A stretch of DNA of 64,000 nt from Scalesia atractyloides. Its lineage: Eukaryota; Streptophyta; Magnoliopsida; Asterales; Asteraceae. The notes beneath the pieces are model-generated. The model saw nothing but the letters and a program-made list of their open reading frames with translations. It ran no database searches and had not been told where the DNA came from. The position numbers and the translations under genes are program-made. The stretch is from NCBI GenBank assembly GCA_947069175.1, contig CAMTDV010000022.1, positions 36,607,476 through 36,671,475 on the forward strand, given 5' to 3'. Positions 1 through 11,314 of this stretch are shown here, piece by piece. The first letter of the stretch is position 1, and every line of letters starts with the position of its first letter.

Positions 1-723
1 GTTTGGATATCAGATCGAACTTGAACACAATGTAGCTTGACACGTTGTTTATGACTAAGAGCATCAGCTACGACATTCGCCTTACTAGGATGGTAGCGAA
101 TCTCGTAGTCATAGTCGTTAGAAGTTCAACCCAGCGTCGTTATCTCATTTTTAGTTCTTTCTGATTAAGTATGTATTGGAGACTTTTATGGTCAGTAAAA
201 ACCACACATTTTGTACCATAGAGGTAATGTCTCCAAATTTTTAGAGCGAAAATAACACATCTAACTCAAGATAATGAGTTGTGTAGTTCTTTTCGTGGAT
301 TTTCAATTGTCTTGATGCATAGGCTATGACTTTGTCTCTTTGCATGAGAACATAGCAAAGGCCTAGATTTGATGCTAATATACGACAAAGTCGTCGTTAC
401 CATTGGGTAAGGATAAAGTAGGAGCATCACAAAGCTTTGTTTCAAGGTCTGAAAAGCTTCTTCTTGTTTGGGTCCCCACTCAAAAGGTTTATTCTTTTGA
501 GTTAAAGCAGTGAGGGGAACCGAAATCTTGGAGAAGTTTACGATAAAGCGATGGTAACAGCCAGCTTGACCGAGAAATGAACGAACTTCAGTAGGAGTAC
601 TAGGTGTACTCCAATCCCTAATCGCACTGATTTTGGTGGGATCTACATGTATACCTTGTTTGTTGACAATGTATCCCAAAAATTGAACTTCCTCGCCAAA
701 ATTCATACTTGGAGAATTGGCAT
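1..723 (-). pseudogene. Gypsy V RT C-terminus and RNase H remnant
   Basis: Minus-strand translation shows the segment linking RT to RNase H: an E-V-Q-F-L-G-Y motif, then T-P-T-E-V-R-S-F-L-G, F-E-W-G-P-K-Q-E-E-A-F, and, in other frames nearer base 1, a T-D-H-K-S-L-Q RNase H motif and an R-R-W-V-E-L-L motif. The order matches the intact relatives in D (23900-23300) and Z (47190-47830). The longest open stretch is 733-266. Frame changes near 690 and below about 420, plus a lost base in the F-W-x-E-V-Q motif, make it non-functional. The catalytic RT part lies at 13347-13761, across the copia insertion. Confidence 0.85.
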
Positions 724-1510
724 TGTTGTGCATATTTTTGACAACAGCTTAGATTTGGTCTTTGGATATTTGTAATTAGTAAAATGAAAACGGTTATGGT
801 TTAGTATTGTAGTAGTTGATTAGAAGAGATTGGCTAAACCAGACCTTTATAGTGAGTGGTGGCGAATTGGGCCTAGACCCAATAGCAGCCCATGTGGTGA
901 AACCCTAGCCCAAATGCAAACTTGTCTCTATATAAAGAGAGTTTTGCATTAGGGTTAAAGTGGATCACTTGGCTCACTGGATAGCAAATTACTTCATAGA
1001 GAGTTAGAGAGATCTTGATGATTGTAACACTGTGTTGATAATCAATAGAAGACAGGTGAAAGTGATTGTGTGTCGTGTTCTTGTTCGTTTTCTGTGTAAA
1101 TTGAACTTCTTAACAAAATTCACACTTGGAGAATTTGGCATTGTTGGTGCATATTTGTGACAACAGCTTAAATTTAGTCTTTGGATATCTTGTAATTATA
1201 AAACGTAAATGGTTAGTGGTTTAGTATTGTAGTAGTTGATTAGAAGTGATTGGCTAAACCAGAACTTTATAGTGAGTGGTAGGAATTGACCAAGACCCAA
1301 TAGCACCCAGTGGTGAAACCCTAGCCCAGATGCAAATTGTCTCTATATAAAGAGAGTTTGCATTAGGTTAGGTGGATCACTGGGCTCACTGGATTAGCTA
1401 TACTTCATAGAATTGAGAGAGAGTCTTGAATTGATTGTAAACACTTGTGTTGGATAATCATTGAAGACAGGTTGAAAGGATTGTGTGTCTGTTCTTGTTC
1501 GTTTTCTGTA
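680..1510 (+). repeat. Tandem duplication of host flank plus LTR start
   Basis: Bases 680-723 (end of gypsy V) followed by about 374 bases of copia LTR (724-1097) are repeated as 1098-1141 followed by LTR from 1142. The first LTR copy stops inside the LTR at a T-G-T-A-A tract, exactly where the second copy of the gypsy flank begins, so the unit is about 418 bp in head-to-tail order. The copies differ by many one-base gaps in short homopolymers and some substitutions. This could be a genuine local duplication or an assembly artefact from long reads. Confidence 0.8.
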
Positions 1511-1584
1511 ATCTGATCTAGGATTCCACACTCTAGGTTGGATAGACGATTCTGTGAAGATCCATACGGATTAAGAGACCTACA
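1142..1584 (+). repeat. Copia A 5' LTR
   Basis: About 443 bp, starting TGTTGGTGCA and ending CCTACA just before the PBS. It matches the 3' LTR at 12879-13346 (468 bp) along its length but is shorter through many small deletions. A TATA-like element (TATATAA, about 1344-1350) lies in the middle, so R and U5 follow it and transcription would run rightwards. A promoter role is inferred from position only. Confidence 0.88.
1344..1350 (+). promoter_or_regulatory. TATA box of copia A 5' LTR
   Basis: TATATAA lies in the context C-T-C-T-A-T-A-T-A-A-A-G, about 200 bases into the 443-bp LTR. The same element occurs in the partial LTR copy (around 930) and the 3' LTR (13092-13099). Conservation in all copies and a mid-LTR position are typical of the U3 promoter. 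Confidence 0.6.
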
Positions 1585-1586
1585 AT

Positions 1587-1598
1587 TGGTATCAGAGC
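1587..1598 (+). other. Primer-binding site of copia A (iMet type)
   Basis: TGGTATCAGAGC begins two bases after the end of the 5' LTR. It is the standard complement of the 3' end of plant initiator tRNA-Met, the usual primer for minus-strand DNA synthesis in plant copia elements and many chromoviruses. Confidence 0.9.
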
Positions 1599-1694
1599 AT
1601 TCGGCTCTTGTTTTGCTTGGTTCGGAATTGTTACTGCAGAAAAAGTCGAAGTTTTTGGACGTGTTTTTGACAGCTGTTCTAGGGTTTATGTTGG

Positions 1695-2070
1695 TATTTC
1701 GGATAAAGAGAAGCATCTCGGATCAGAATAGTTGCATCTCGGATCAGAAAGCTTGCATTTCGGATCATCAGAGTTGTATTTCGGATCATCAAAGAAGCAT
1801 TTCGGATCAGAATAGTTGCATCTCGGATTAGAAAGATTGCATTTCGTATCAGATCAGTCCATCTCGGATTGCATTTTGATCAGAACAGTCCATCTCGGAT
1901 TCATCTCGATTGCATTCGGATCATAACAGTCCATCTCGGATTTCATCTCGGATCAAATAGTCCATCTCGGATTGAAAAAGTGCATCTCGGATACCTTTTC
2001 GGATCACTGTTCCAAATCACCATCTCGGATTAGCATCTCGGATCACTGTTCCGAGTTACCATCTCGGATT
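1695..2070 (+). repeat. Short tandem repeats in copia A leader
   Basis: Between the PBS and gag, a 9-10-base core (C-A-T-C-T-C-G-G-A-T, often followed by C-A-G-A-A) recurs about 20 times at spacings of roughly 15 to 25 bases. Variants have TTT for TCT or GATTAG for GATCAG. Part of the array happens to be open (1538-1831), but the repeats soon shift frame, so I treat it as untranslated leader. Confidence 0.8.
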
Positions 2071-2379
2071 GTTAATTTGAGTTACTATTTTGAATTCGGT
2101 ACTATTCCGAGTTGTACTCACAAAGGTGGAAAGTTAACCTGCTGACGTAACCATAGTTAAACGTTTTTGTACACAAAATTTGATCCATAGACAATCTTGA
2201 CAAACCGATTGCACGGTTAGACTCGTGTGATTTTTAGGACAAAAAAATATTTTTTAAATTACTATCGGACATTATATATCATTGGATTCATATCGTCTAG
2301 ACGAGTCTAACAGTATACTTTGGTAATCACTCATTTCGGATAAACTTTTTAACGTTTTTAACGAGCCGGTTCGGTAAAA
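2071..2379 (+). other. Copia A leader, no gene seen
   Basis: This stretch joins the tandem leader repeats to the gag start. It is AT-rich, has stops in all frames, and shows no recognised motif. It is likely 5' untranslated leader of the genomic RNA. Confidence 0.6.
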
Positions 2380-3403
2380 ATGTCGAATATGTCTAACTTA
2401 AATGAATTGTTGAGAATGGAGCACGAGGCAGGCACGACTAACAAACCTCCAAAGATGTTGAAGATAGAGAATTACCTTACGTGGAAGGATAGGTTTCAGT
2501 CATTCATTGAATATCAGGACACGGATGTGGATCTGTATTCAAGATGGGTACGTTAACCCTATGCATGACTTTGAGGGTAGACAACGTATCACTACTATGT
2601 GAACATGTCAGAGGCTGAGAAGAGAATGTATGAGTTTTGAGAAGAAGGCTTTAGCTGCTATAAAGATGTCGTTACCTGATGGCATCAAACATACTTTAAG
2701 CGTTATACTACGTCAAAGGAGATGTGGGATGCCCTAGAGAAGAGATATGAGGGCAATCCTGATGTGAAGAAGAATAAGGTTGATCTGCTGAAGAAACAAT
2801 TTCCTGTCTTTAAAGGCATGAGAAATGAGTCCCTTGAAGATATTATCATGAGATATTATCATCTGATGTAAGAAATGGACAATTATGACATAGAGGGATA
2901 CACAGATGTTGAGATAAACGATAAGTTGCTTGATGCTTTACCTGCAAAGTGGGATATTTATACTTTGATGATAAAGGGTGAAGCTGACTATAAAGTAAAG
3001 ACTTGGAAGAGGTTGTTGGGAAACTTAGAGCTTATGAGCTCAATATGAAGAAGAAGGAAACTGGATATGATCAAGTTCAAGATCCGGGAATTTATAAAGG
3101 GCTTACACCTTCATCTTCCAACAATGCTTCAAGTGATAAGCAACTGCGTTTCTCTCATGTGAAAATTAGCAGGTTGTGACAAATGCTGATGGTGAAGTAT
3201 GCTTTGTAGCTGGTTTAGGAGGATTGTCAGTGACAAAGAGACAACAAGCTAGCAATAGTAATAAAAGTACCAGATCCATGGCTCTGAGTGTCAAGGCTGC
3301 TGAAGATCATCTAGCATTGCTTGCGTCTTTCATTGCTTCATATGAGAACTATATTCATGGAAGAATATCTGATCCTGCTACGTTTGATGAAGATTATGAT
3401 TAG
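2380..3403 (+). pseudogene. Copia A gag, N-terminal (UBN2-like) part
   Basis: The likely start is the ATG at 2380 (M-S-N-M-S-N-L-N-E-L-L). It is followed by I-E-N-Y-L-T-W-K-D-R-F, then in other frames K-E-M-W-D-A-L-E-K-R-Y-E-G, L-L-K-K-Q-F and D-K-L-L-D-A-L-P-A-K-W. This is the order of the capsid-like gag domain of plant copia elements (UBN2 family). Frame shifts around 2550-2640 and 3040-3170, plus a stop near 2870, break it. The final open segment (3176-3403) holds a helical A-A-E-D-H-L-A-L-L-A-S-F-I-A-S-Y motif. Gag would form the particle in which reverse transcription occurs. Confidence 0.8.
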
Positions 3404-5397
3404 ATTGACCCTGATGACCTAGAGGAGATGGATTTACAATGGCAGTAGGCCATGATCTCTAGAAGAGTGAAGAGGTCCATGAACAGAACGGGCAGAAAGT
3501 TTGCTGGACATAACGTAGGTTTTAACAAATCTAAAGTGAAGTGTTACAATTGTCAAAACTACGGACACTTCGCTAGAGAATGTCAACGACCAAAAACTGA
3601 ATCTCGGTCTAACTCATCTTTTCAAGATTTTCCTGGTCATGGTTCAAGCATTAGGAATGCATCAACTAACACTGGATTAAAGGCCCTGATCTCTACTGCT
3701 AGAGAAGGTCCTTATGATTGGAGTGTTCATCTAGAGGCTGATGACAATGCCACACAGACGTTCATGGCTGAGATAGCCCCAGTTGTTGATGAAGAAGTGA
3801 AGGCTGATGCTGAGGTAGAGCGAGAGATGGTAGCTGAAAAAGCTGATGAAGAACAGAATGCTGCAGATAAGAAGATGACAACATATTTTGCTGCTTTCAT
3901 GGCCGATCTAAGCAAATCAACAGGAGAGGTACATTCTAACTCTAGTAGTTTTGTTTGCTTAAAATGTGGTGAACTACAAAGTGAAGTTGACACGTTAACA
4001 AAACAACACCAAAGTCTAGTAAATGTGCTCTCGAACTTAAAAGAATCACACTTTTTCGTAAAAGAAATGAGTCATTATATTTGAAGAAAATTAAAGTTTA
4101 TGAAGAAGAAATAAATATTTTAACCTGTAAATTAAATGAAAACCTTCAAATTATTGACTTAGCTCATGATACGATGAGTGACAAAACAAAAGAGATTTCT
4201 GAAAAATGCAAAGAGTTGTCAGAAGCACAACTGAAAATTTGTGAACTTGAAAAGAACTTGAATCAATTTAGAGATTCATCTTTTGTTATGAAACACATGA
4301 TGAATGGCTTGAAGAAGAGTAATGACAAGACAAGTGTGGGCTTCAAAGGTTTTAATGAAGTTCCACACCTCTTGGTCATGACTATTCTTTCTTGCCAGAC
4401 GAAGAAGAGCTTACAGACTTTGTGTCAACTACACCTAGTAGTTCCCACATCAGGGAATGTTGATGTGACTGAGAATGCCAAGAAGGATAATAACAGAGAA
4501 ACAGTTTTGAAAACAAAGAATACACATCCTAAGAATCAAAAGCAAGTTTTTGTTAAAAAGATTGATTTTGTCAAAGGAAGTGATATGAAAGAAGAGACCA
4601 CTGTTATTACAAGAGAGTCAAATGTGCAGTTTGCTAAGAATAAAAACAAAGAAAAATCAGAAATTGAGCAAACTAAACAAGATTCTTCAGTGGCATCATC
4701 ATCGTCACCTGATGAATCTAAACCAGAGACTTCATTTAAGAAGTCTTCTGCTAGAAGTTCGTGCTTCAAATGTCACAACAAGGGACATGTAGCTAGCTGT
4801 TGTCCTAACAAAAAGAATGAAGCACAGATGAGTGAGAGACAGAGAGAAAAATCACAAGAAAAAGTTGGTTATGGTGAGAAGAAAGTTACCAACTCACCAA
4901 AGTTATCTGCTACCAAGCAACAGAGTGTTGTTGTTGGTGTAGATAAGGCTGAAAAAGGAAGTCACCAAGTTCCTTGTTTTCAAAGAAATCAAAAAAGTTT
5001 TCAGCCTGAATCTACATCAGGCAGATCTGAAAGACCTAGAAGTAGTTCATCAAGAATGAATAACTTAAATGGTCGGTCTACTAATTTCAGAAGTCAAGGT
5101 CAATATCTAACTTGATACCAGAATGTTGGTAGTCAAAATTTTTATAACAATGGCTTTAGAAATTTTTATCATCAAAATTCATGGAATCATAACCAAAATT
5201 TCCAAAGGTCACAAAGTCCAAAGATGTTTAGGAAACCTCAAGACCAGAGACCTAGTGGAAATCAAAAACCATTTCCATCAACAGGTTTAAGATCCAAGAC
5301 TGCTGTTAGGAGTGATGGATATTGGATGAATGTTCAGGTGGTTGATGAATCTGGAAGGCCCAAGACCATTAAGGCTTGGGTCCCCCAATCGAACTAA
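3404..5397 (+). pseudogene. Copia A gag C-terminal part: two zinc knuckles and coiled coil
   Basis: The open segment 3452-4084 has a CCHC zinc knuckle near 3540-3585 (C-Y-N-C-x4-H-F-A-R-E-C). The next segment, 4081-5115, is in a different frame and begins with a Lys/Glu-rich stretch of about 90 residues predicted to be coiled coil. It then has a Ser/Lys-rich region and a second knuckle near 4765-4805 (C-F-K-C-x4-H-V-A-S-C-C). The tail after a stop at 5115 continues to A-W-V-P-Q-S-N and a TAA at 5395-5397. A stop lies between this part and the N-terminal domain (near 3445). Gag of element C has the same two-knuckle layout. Confidence 0.82.
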
Positions 5398-5429
5398 TTT
5401 TGTTGGGTTGTGTAGGAGCTGGTAAGGAG

Positions 5430-5910
5430 GATTATTAACTTGTTGTATGTTGATAGTGGCTGCTCCAGGCACATGATGGGGGATGCGAGGTTGGTTGACT
5501 GAGTTTGAAAATATAGACGGAGGCTATGTGAATTTTGCAGTGCTAAAGGAGGGCACATTACAGGTCGAGGAAAAGTGACCAACGGGAATATCACACTGGA
5601 CAAAGTGAACTGTGTCGAGCAGCTGAATCACAATCTGATGAGTGTATCTCAAGTCTGCGACAAGGGTCACTCGGTCCACTTTACTCAGTCTGAAGCTTTG
5701 GTGTTGAAACCTAGTTTGGTGATACCGGATTATTGGATAGTGATGAGAGCGCCAAGGAGAAACGACACTTATGTCGTGGACATGGGTGCTAAGGACTCTT
5801 CCACTGTGGTGGCGTGTTTATTGTCAAAAGCATATGAGGCTGAAATCATTGTTGTGGCACAGACGCATGGCCCACATCCACTACCGAAAAATGAATTATA
5901 TTATTAAAAA
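5430..5910 (+). pseudogene. Copia A protease and pre-integrase region
   Basis: Near 5440 a frame reads L-Y-V-D-S-G-C-S-R-H-M, the D-S-G active-site motif of copia aspartic protease. A frameshift and stop follow. The open segment 5575-5907 then gives the usual K-V-N-C-V-E-Q-L-N-H-N-L-M-S-V-S-Q-V-C motif. In the next frame, around 5855, W-H-R-R-M is the start of the GAG_pre-integrase domain. At least two frame changes separate these motifs, so no active protein is expected. Confidence 0.82.
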
Positions 5911-7028
5911 CGGTTTAGTGGAAGGGGTGCCAATGTAGAGGTTTCACGTGGAAGATAAATGTCTTCCATGTTAAAAGGGAAAACATCATAAGAAACCTCA
6001 CAAGTCTAAAACAGTAAATTCCATATATGCCCCTTATGAATTACTTCATATGGATCTATTCGGTTCGGTGAACGTAAGGAGCATAGGTGGAAAGTACTAG
6101 TGTTTAGTTGTCACAGATAATTACTCACAATATTCATGGGTTTTCTTTTTAGGTACAAAAGATGAGACAGCGGAGATGCTGATAAAATCTTTTTACAAAA
6201 TTGGAAAATGTCCATGATGCACGGATCAAGAGGATAAGGAGTGATAATGGCACGGAGTTCAAGAATCAGATTCTGGATCTCTATTGTCTTCGCAAGGGAA
6301 TTGAACATCAATATTCTGCTTCTTATACACCTCAACAGAATGGAGTGGCTGAGAGGAAAAACCGGACGCTGATTGAAGCCGCTAGGACTAAGCTTTCAGA
6401 TTCAAAGCTTCCAGTTCTTTTCTGGGGAGAAGTTGTGAACACAGCTTGTTATGTCCTAAACAAAATTTTGATAGTTAAATGGTTTAACAAAACATGTCAT
6501 GAACTATTGTTTAACCGAAAAACAAACTTAAAAGGCTTTGAACCATTTGGATTACCCTACACCATTGTGCGAAATAAAGATAAGCAAAAATTCGGTAAGG
6601 TAGCTGACGAGGGTTACTTCCTAGGCTATATGCCTGGAACCCCGAATAAAAGGGTTTTTAATCTAAAAACTGGTAAAATTGAGGTTGTGTTTAACATGGA
6701 AATCACTAGTTATACACCTCAACAATCAACGAGTGGTCCCGCTATATTATATGATTATGATAGTGTCTTTAAATCATTTAATATTCCTGATTTTTCCAAT
6801 GCAGATGAGTCTCAAGTGATTCAAACTGTGATCAGTGAAGATGAAGAGGGTGACATCATGCCTAGATCGAGTATATCAATGATAGATGCTCCAAAAACTT
6901 CTTCTAGTGCAGCTCCACAGGACTCAAGTGATAGTGAGTATAAACCTATTCAGGGGAGGACTTTACTAATCCGTTTGGTAATAAGAGCATTCAGGGGAAG
7001 ACTGGATCAAATCTGGGAGATAACTTAG
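5911..7028 (+). pseudogene. Copia A integrase
   Basis: The first catalytic aspartate is in L-L-H-M-D-L-F-G near 6045, before a stop at about 6100. The open segment 6201-7028 holds I-R-S-D-N-G-T-E-F (second aspartate), Q-N-G-V-A-E-R-K-N-R (the glutamate) and the copia C-terminal G-Y-F-L-G-Y segment. A frameshift near 6200 and the stop near 6100 split the core. Integrase would insert the cDNA into the host genome. Its place before RT is diagnostic of Ty1/copia. Confidence 0.88.
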
Positions 7029-7122
7029 TTGTTGACACCATTGCTACTAAACGCATAAACATAGATCATCCATTTGAAAACATCATAGGTGATGCTGCTG
7101 CAGGTGTTCAGACAGAAGAGGT

Positions 7123-7857
7123 GTGATCGAAGGTTCCTGTTTATTCACTTCGATTCAGAAGGCTGGAATGTTACATAAGTGTTTGTATAGCTGCTTTATT
7201 TCCCAAGAGGAGCCGAAGAATGTTCACATGGCTCTAAAAGATAATTGTCGGGTTGAAGCTATGCAAGAGGAACTAGCTCAGTTTAAGACGTTGATGGTTT
7301 GGGAGCTAGTTGACTTGCCTGAAGGAGAGAAGGAAATAGGCACTAAGTGGGTGTTTAAGTGCAAGAAAGACGACCGAGGGATCGTGATAAGGAATAAGGC
7401 TCAGTTAGTGGTGAAAGGGTTCAATCAGCAAGAGGGGATTGACTACAATGAAGTGTTTGCACCAGTAGCAAGGTTAGAAACAATTCGTTTGTTCCTGGCT
7501 TTTGCTTCATTCAAGGGCTTCAAAGTTTACCAACTTGACGTGAAGAGTGCATTTTTTCACAGGAAAGTCCAAGAAATGGTGTATGTCTCACAACCAGATG
7601 GGTTTACTGATCTAGATTATCCAGATCGAGTCTATCGACTTGATAAGGCTTTATATGGATTGCATCAGGCACCTAGGGCGTGGTATGAGACACGGTCAGC
7701 ACATATGTTAAAGAATGGTTTTGAAAGAGGTCAGATTGGCAGTACACTTTTCATTAAAAGAAAGAAGGAAGGCTTTCTGCTGGTACATGCATACGTAGAT
7801 GACATCATTTTGGGTCATCTGATGAGAACATATGTCATGATTTCTAGGAGGTCATGA
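7123..7857 (+). pseudogene. Copia A reverse transcriptase
   Basis: This open segment carries copia RT motifs in order: T-K-W-V-F-K-C-K near 7345, V-V-K-G-F-N-Q-Q-E-G-I-D-Y, F-A-P-V-A-R-L-E-T-I-R, Y-Q-L-D-V-K-S-A-F (first catalytic aspartate), L-Y-G-L-H-Q-A-P-R-A-W-Y and Y-V-D-D-I (catalytic pair, near 7795). It breaks just past Y-V-D-D-I by a frame change, and continues in the segment that starts at 7854. A linker of about 95 bases with stops separates it from integrase. Confidence 0.9.
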
Positions 7858-8738
7858 AGAGCAATTTTGAAATGAATGCGATGGGTGAACTGTCTTACTT
7901 TCTGGGTTTACAAGTTGAACAGAAGAAAGATGGGATGTTTATACATCCGACACAGCATGTGTATGACATTTTGTCTAATTTCAAAATGGAGGATTGCGCT
8001 ACTTTTAACACACCTATTTGCGAGAATCACAATCTTGGTCCAGATCATGAGAGTTCGGAGAATGTTGATCCAACTCAATACAGGGCAATGATTGGTTCTC
8101 TGATGTACTTGACTGCCTCTAGACCAGACATCATGTTCGCAGTGTGTCTTTGTGCCAGATATCAAGCGAATCCAAAGGAGTCACACATGAAAGCGGTGAA
8201 GCGGATTCTTCGTTACTTAAAGGGGAAACCTAAACTTGGGTTATGGTATCCAGCTGCTAGTGATTTGAAGTTTGTTGCTTTCACTGATTCGGACTTTGGA
8301 GGATGCAAATCAACAAGAAAGTCTACCACATGTGGTTGTTAGTTCTTAGGAGGGAGGATCATGTCATGACAATGCAAGAAGCAGTCTTGCGTGTCTACCT
8401 CTACGTGTGAAGCTGAATATATTGTTGCGGGTAGCTGTTGCTCTCAGGTTCTCTGGATCCAACAGCATTTACGTGATTACGGTTTAAATTTCACTCGTTG
8501 TCCTATTATGATATACAATAATGCCACTATTTCAATCACCAACAATCCCGTAAAACACAGTCGCACAAAACAATTTAACATTCGTCATCATTTAATACGA
8601 GATTGTGCTGAAAAGAAATTGATTGAACTACATTGAGCCGACACACTAGATAACCTGGCAGATCTTTATACAAAAACATTTGACAGGGCTCATTTTGAAC
8701 ATTTAGTAGAACTCAACGGGATGAGGAATCCTGAATAA
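7854..8738 (+). pseudogene. Copia A RT connection and RNase H
   Basis: The segment 7854-8342 continues RT: G-E-L-S-Y-F-L-G-L-Q-V, then Y-R-A-M-I-G-S-L-M-Y-L-T-A-S-R-P-D, then the RNase H start F-T-D-S-D-F-G-G. A stop at 8340 and another near 8365 follow. The segment 8391-8636 holds S-T-C-E-A-E-Y (RNase H glutamate) and the H-S-R-T-K motif. A stop at 8636 precedes the tail, which ends G-M-R-N-P-E and TAA at 8736-8738. RNase H would remove the RNA template during cDNA synthesis. Confidence 0.88.
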
Positions 8739-9182
8739 CCCATTTTCCATTTAATTTCTATAAATAATTTACTGTTTTCAAAAATAAAAAACATAAAAAA
8801 AGAAAATCAAAAATGAGTTTAACAGTGTGGATAAGAAGAAATGATTGTACATCAGCAAGTTAGACTGTCACACTGAAATTAAAATTAATTTGCTTAAGTG
8901 TGATAGCAGATTCATCATATGATGTATCAGTAGGCAAAAGACATGAAATAATCAACTTACCTTGGTGATATAAACATAATGAACTGTGTATGAGTGGGTA
9001 ACATCAATGGCGTATGGTTTTATAACCTTAAATCTTGCGTTGATAGATTGCCAAATATGAGGTTTTAGGTCTTTATATCGTTATTTCATCCGGGGTATCA
9101 AGGTTGTCCTTCTACTGCATCCAGATATATGTTGACTAGGCACAACCATGATATCTTTACAGAGCTAAAATGCTAAATCCCA
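8739..9182 (+). other. Copia A 3' non-coding region, left part
   Basis: No coding potential is visible. The stretch begins with an A-rich run after the pol stop and ends at the target duplication of element B (TCCCA, 9178-9182). It continues after B at 11804. Confidence 0.7.
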
Positions 9183-9674
9183 TGTGGTCTCGTGGTCGGC
9201 GACGGTTCTAGATGGAAGCTTTGGGGATAGAACAGATTCGGTAGAACGAAATAGACATGTAGGCACAGAATCAGCGAAAGCTTTTCAATTCATTCATTCA
9301 TACCGAAAGAGTATACATCTTGACTGGCTGGCGGAGTTCTTGGAGAGAATCCGCCAGCGTTTCCCCTAAGGGAACTTCCAAAACTTAACAAACAATGAAC
9401 CCACAACACCTATTTATAGACATGACAGCTCGTGCGAACCAAGCATATTGTCACACATACGAAGGGTCATTCGTACGAGTGAGATGTTATCACTCGTACG
9501 AGTAATAAGAGTCACTCGTATGAAGCACAAAATCACTCGTACGAGGCACATGTCACTCGTACGAGCCAGTACTTGTTCGCACTTGGGTCGTGTGTTCGTA
9601 TCTAATCTATACAATATTCAATACATACTCTTTCTAGTCTATTCGCACAGTGACGGCCATAAAGTGCATCAACA
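9183..9674 (-). repeat. Element B 3' LTR
   Basis: 492 bp. It contains a TATA-like block (plus-strand TATTTATA, 9412-9419) and a cluster of palindromic CTCGTACGAG-type motifs at about 9425-9590. It matches the right LTR with scattered substitutions and small gaps. Confidence 0.9.
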
Positions 9675-11300
9675 ATTTTTCCCTTGGATGTCAGTGTCGA
9701 AGCTTGAACTTGAAATCTGAGAGCTGTGTTTGAATATTCTGCAACTTCAATCGGGTATCTGTTGACGTCGTAATTCTTCCTTGATTGAAGATCCGGGTGT
9801 GCATTATCTACGTTAAGCAACATTCCCCCTAAAATAATTTTCTCTAGAAATTGATCTTTAGGTCGTTGTTTGCACGGTTCAAGACCACCTCTGATTGCTT
9901 GATCTCCAAATTTTCTCGAATAATCACCAACTCAAAATTAAACAATGTAGCTTCTCCGTTTCGACGTTAAGCATATCCGCGTTAGGTTTAGCGCACTCCC
10001 TGATGCTCGATCCTCCGATCTTCAAAACCCAACCGGCAATTGACAGAAACTTCGAAATACCACACCGAAAAACTTCAAACCAATAAATATCTTCAAAAAT
10101 CTTCTTAATCAGCAAATCATCGGAAACAAACTATCTGGTAACACATCGAATCTGAGAAACATTTTTCGGTAATCAGACTCACATTCTTCCTTTTTAGTCA
10201 TAATAACAGATATATAGCTATCTCCCCTGGAATAGGGCACTGAAACTACAAGACATCCGTGTTTCTGGCGATTATCGAAAAACAGTTCATTTGCAATATA
10301 GGGTTAATGATAGGCAGTCGTGTGTGCTTCCGCTTCCACATCGGGGATCAGCTGGTTAGCCCTTGAGCATCAATCTGTATCATGATCTGAAAATTCTGAA
10401 CATTCTTCGATCACACATTCTAAATCTATACTGTATTTCGTGAATAGACTTAAACGTTATCTCATCTCTAATGAATCTTCGATCCTCTGTGATTCCCAGA
10501 TAATTTGCAGTCTGAACCACCCAGGTACTGTTGCAGCGTCACGAATTTCAAAAATGCCGGAAATTTAAGATATACGTGAAAATTTTTATTCCCCCTCATT
10601 TTTGCAAATTATGACGTGGAGTTCTTATGGGAATGAGGATTACAGTGGGACTGCAGCATATGGTACTTCAAATTTTGCGGAAAATTTCCCAATATTTGCT
10701 GTTTTGATCAAATGATGACTTAACATTAAGGCTCATTAATAGTCACTACACCAGATGATCAACGTTTTGTGCAGGTATCAAGGACTATCCCAAAATCTTC
10801 ATCCCTTTGTGATCGTATCATCAAATCTATACTTTGAAGCTCTAGACAATGTCTCCAAATAGCCCGAATTAGACGTTAAAATCTCGAAAATATTTTTAAT
10901 CACCAATTTTTTTTCTAAACACTCGTCTCGTCACCGATCAAAAAACCCCTCATACGAGCTGGACTTTGTACGTGTGGTGCTTCGTACGAGTGGTGCTCCG
11001 TACGAGTGGAGCTTCGTGCGAGTGACAAATTGTCACTCGTACGAGCCACAAAAGCTCGCTCGTACGGATGAAACTGATACCATTTTTTCGATCCAGAGTC
11101 TTCATTTCTTCGTATTTCGACATGATTTTTGCCCACATCTAGTCGAAAATCAGTTTCTAACAATCCTATAGTTTCAATTTTACATTATGTCTGTGGATTG
11201 TCCGATTATTCGATGTTTTACGTCTAAAACCCCTCATACGTCTAAAATTCATGAGCGTAGGTGATTCATCAACTGTTAGATTGAATGAATCAGTACCATA
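9675..11300 (-). other. Element B internal region, no gene
   Basis: Frames are short on both strands, and none matches a retroelement protein I recognise. A purine-rich tract on the minus strand near the 3' LTR could be the polypurine tract (about 9675-9685). Another lies at 9820-9835. Further CGTACGAG motifs occur at 10955-11065. Confidence 0.65.
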
Positions 11301-11312
11301 GCTCTGATACCA
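11301..11312 (-). other. Element B primer-binding site
   Basis: The plus strand reads GCTCTGATACCA, so the minus strand reads TGGTATCAGAGC, a perfect iMet-type PBS two bases from the 5' LTR that begins at 11315. This fixes the element's orientation. Confidence 0.9.
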
Positions 11313-11314
11313 GT

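Noticed and set aside
1538..1831. 97-residue ORF with I-S-D-repeats
   Set aside because: It begins in the LTR, crosses the PBS and continues in leader repeats; nothing suggests translation.
9448..9720. Arg/Ser/Val-rich ORF (and similar at 11575-11766)
   Set aside because: It is produced by the repeated CGTACGAG motifs of the element B LTR and appears in both LTR copies with differing ends.
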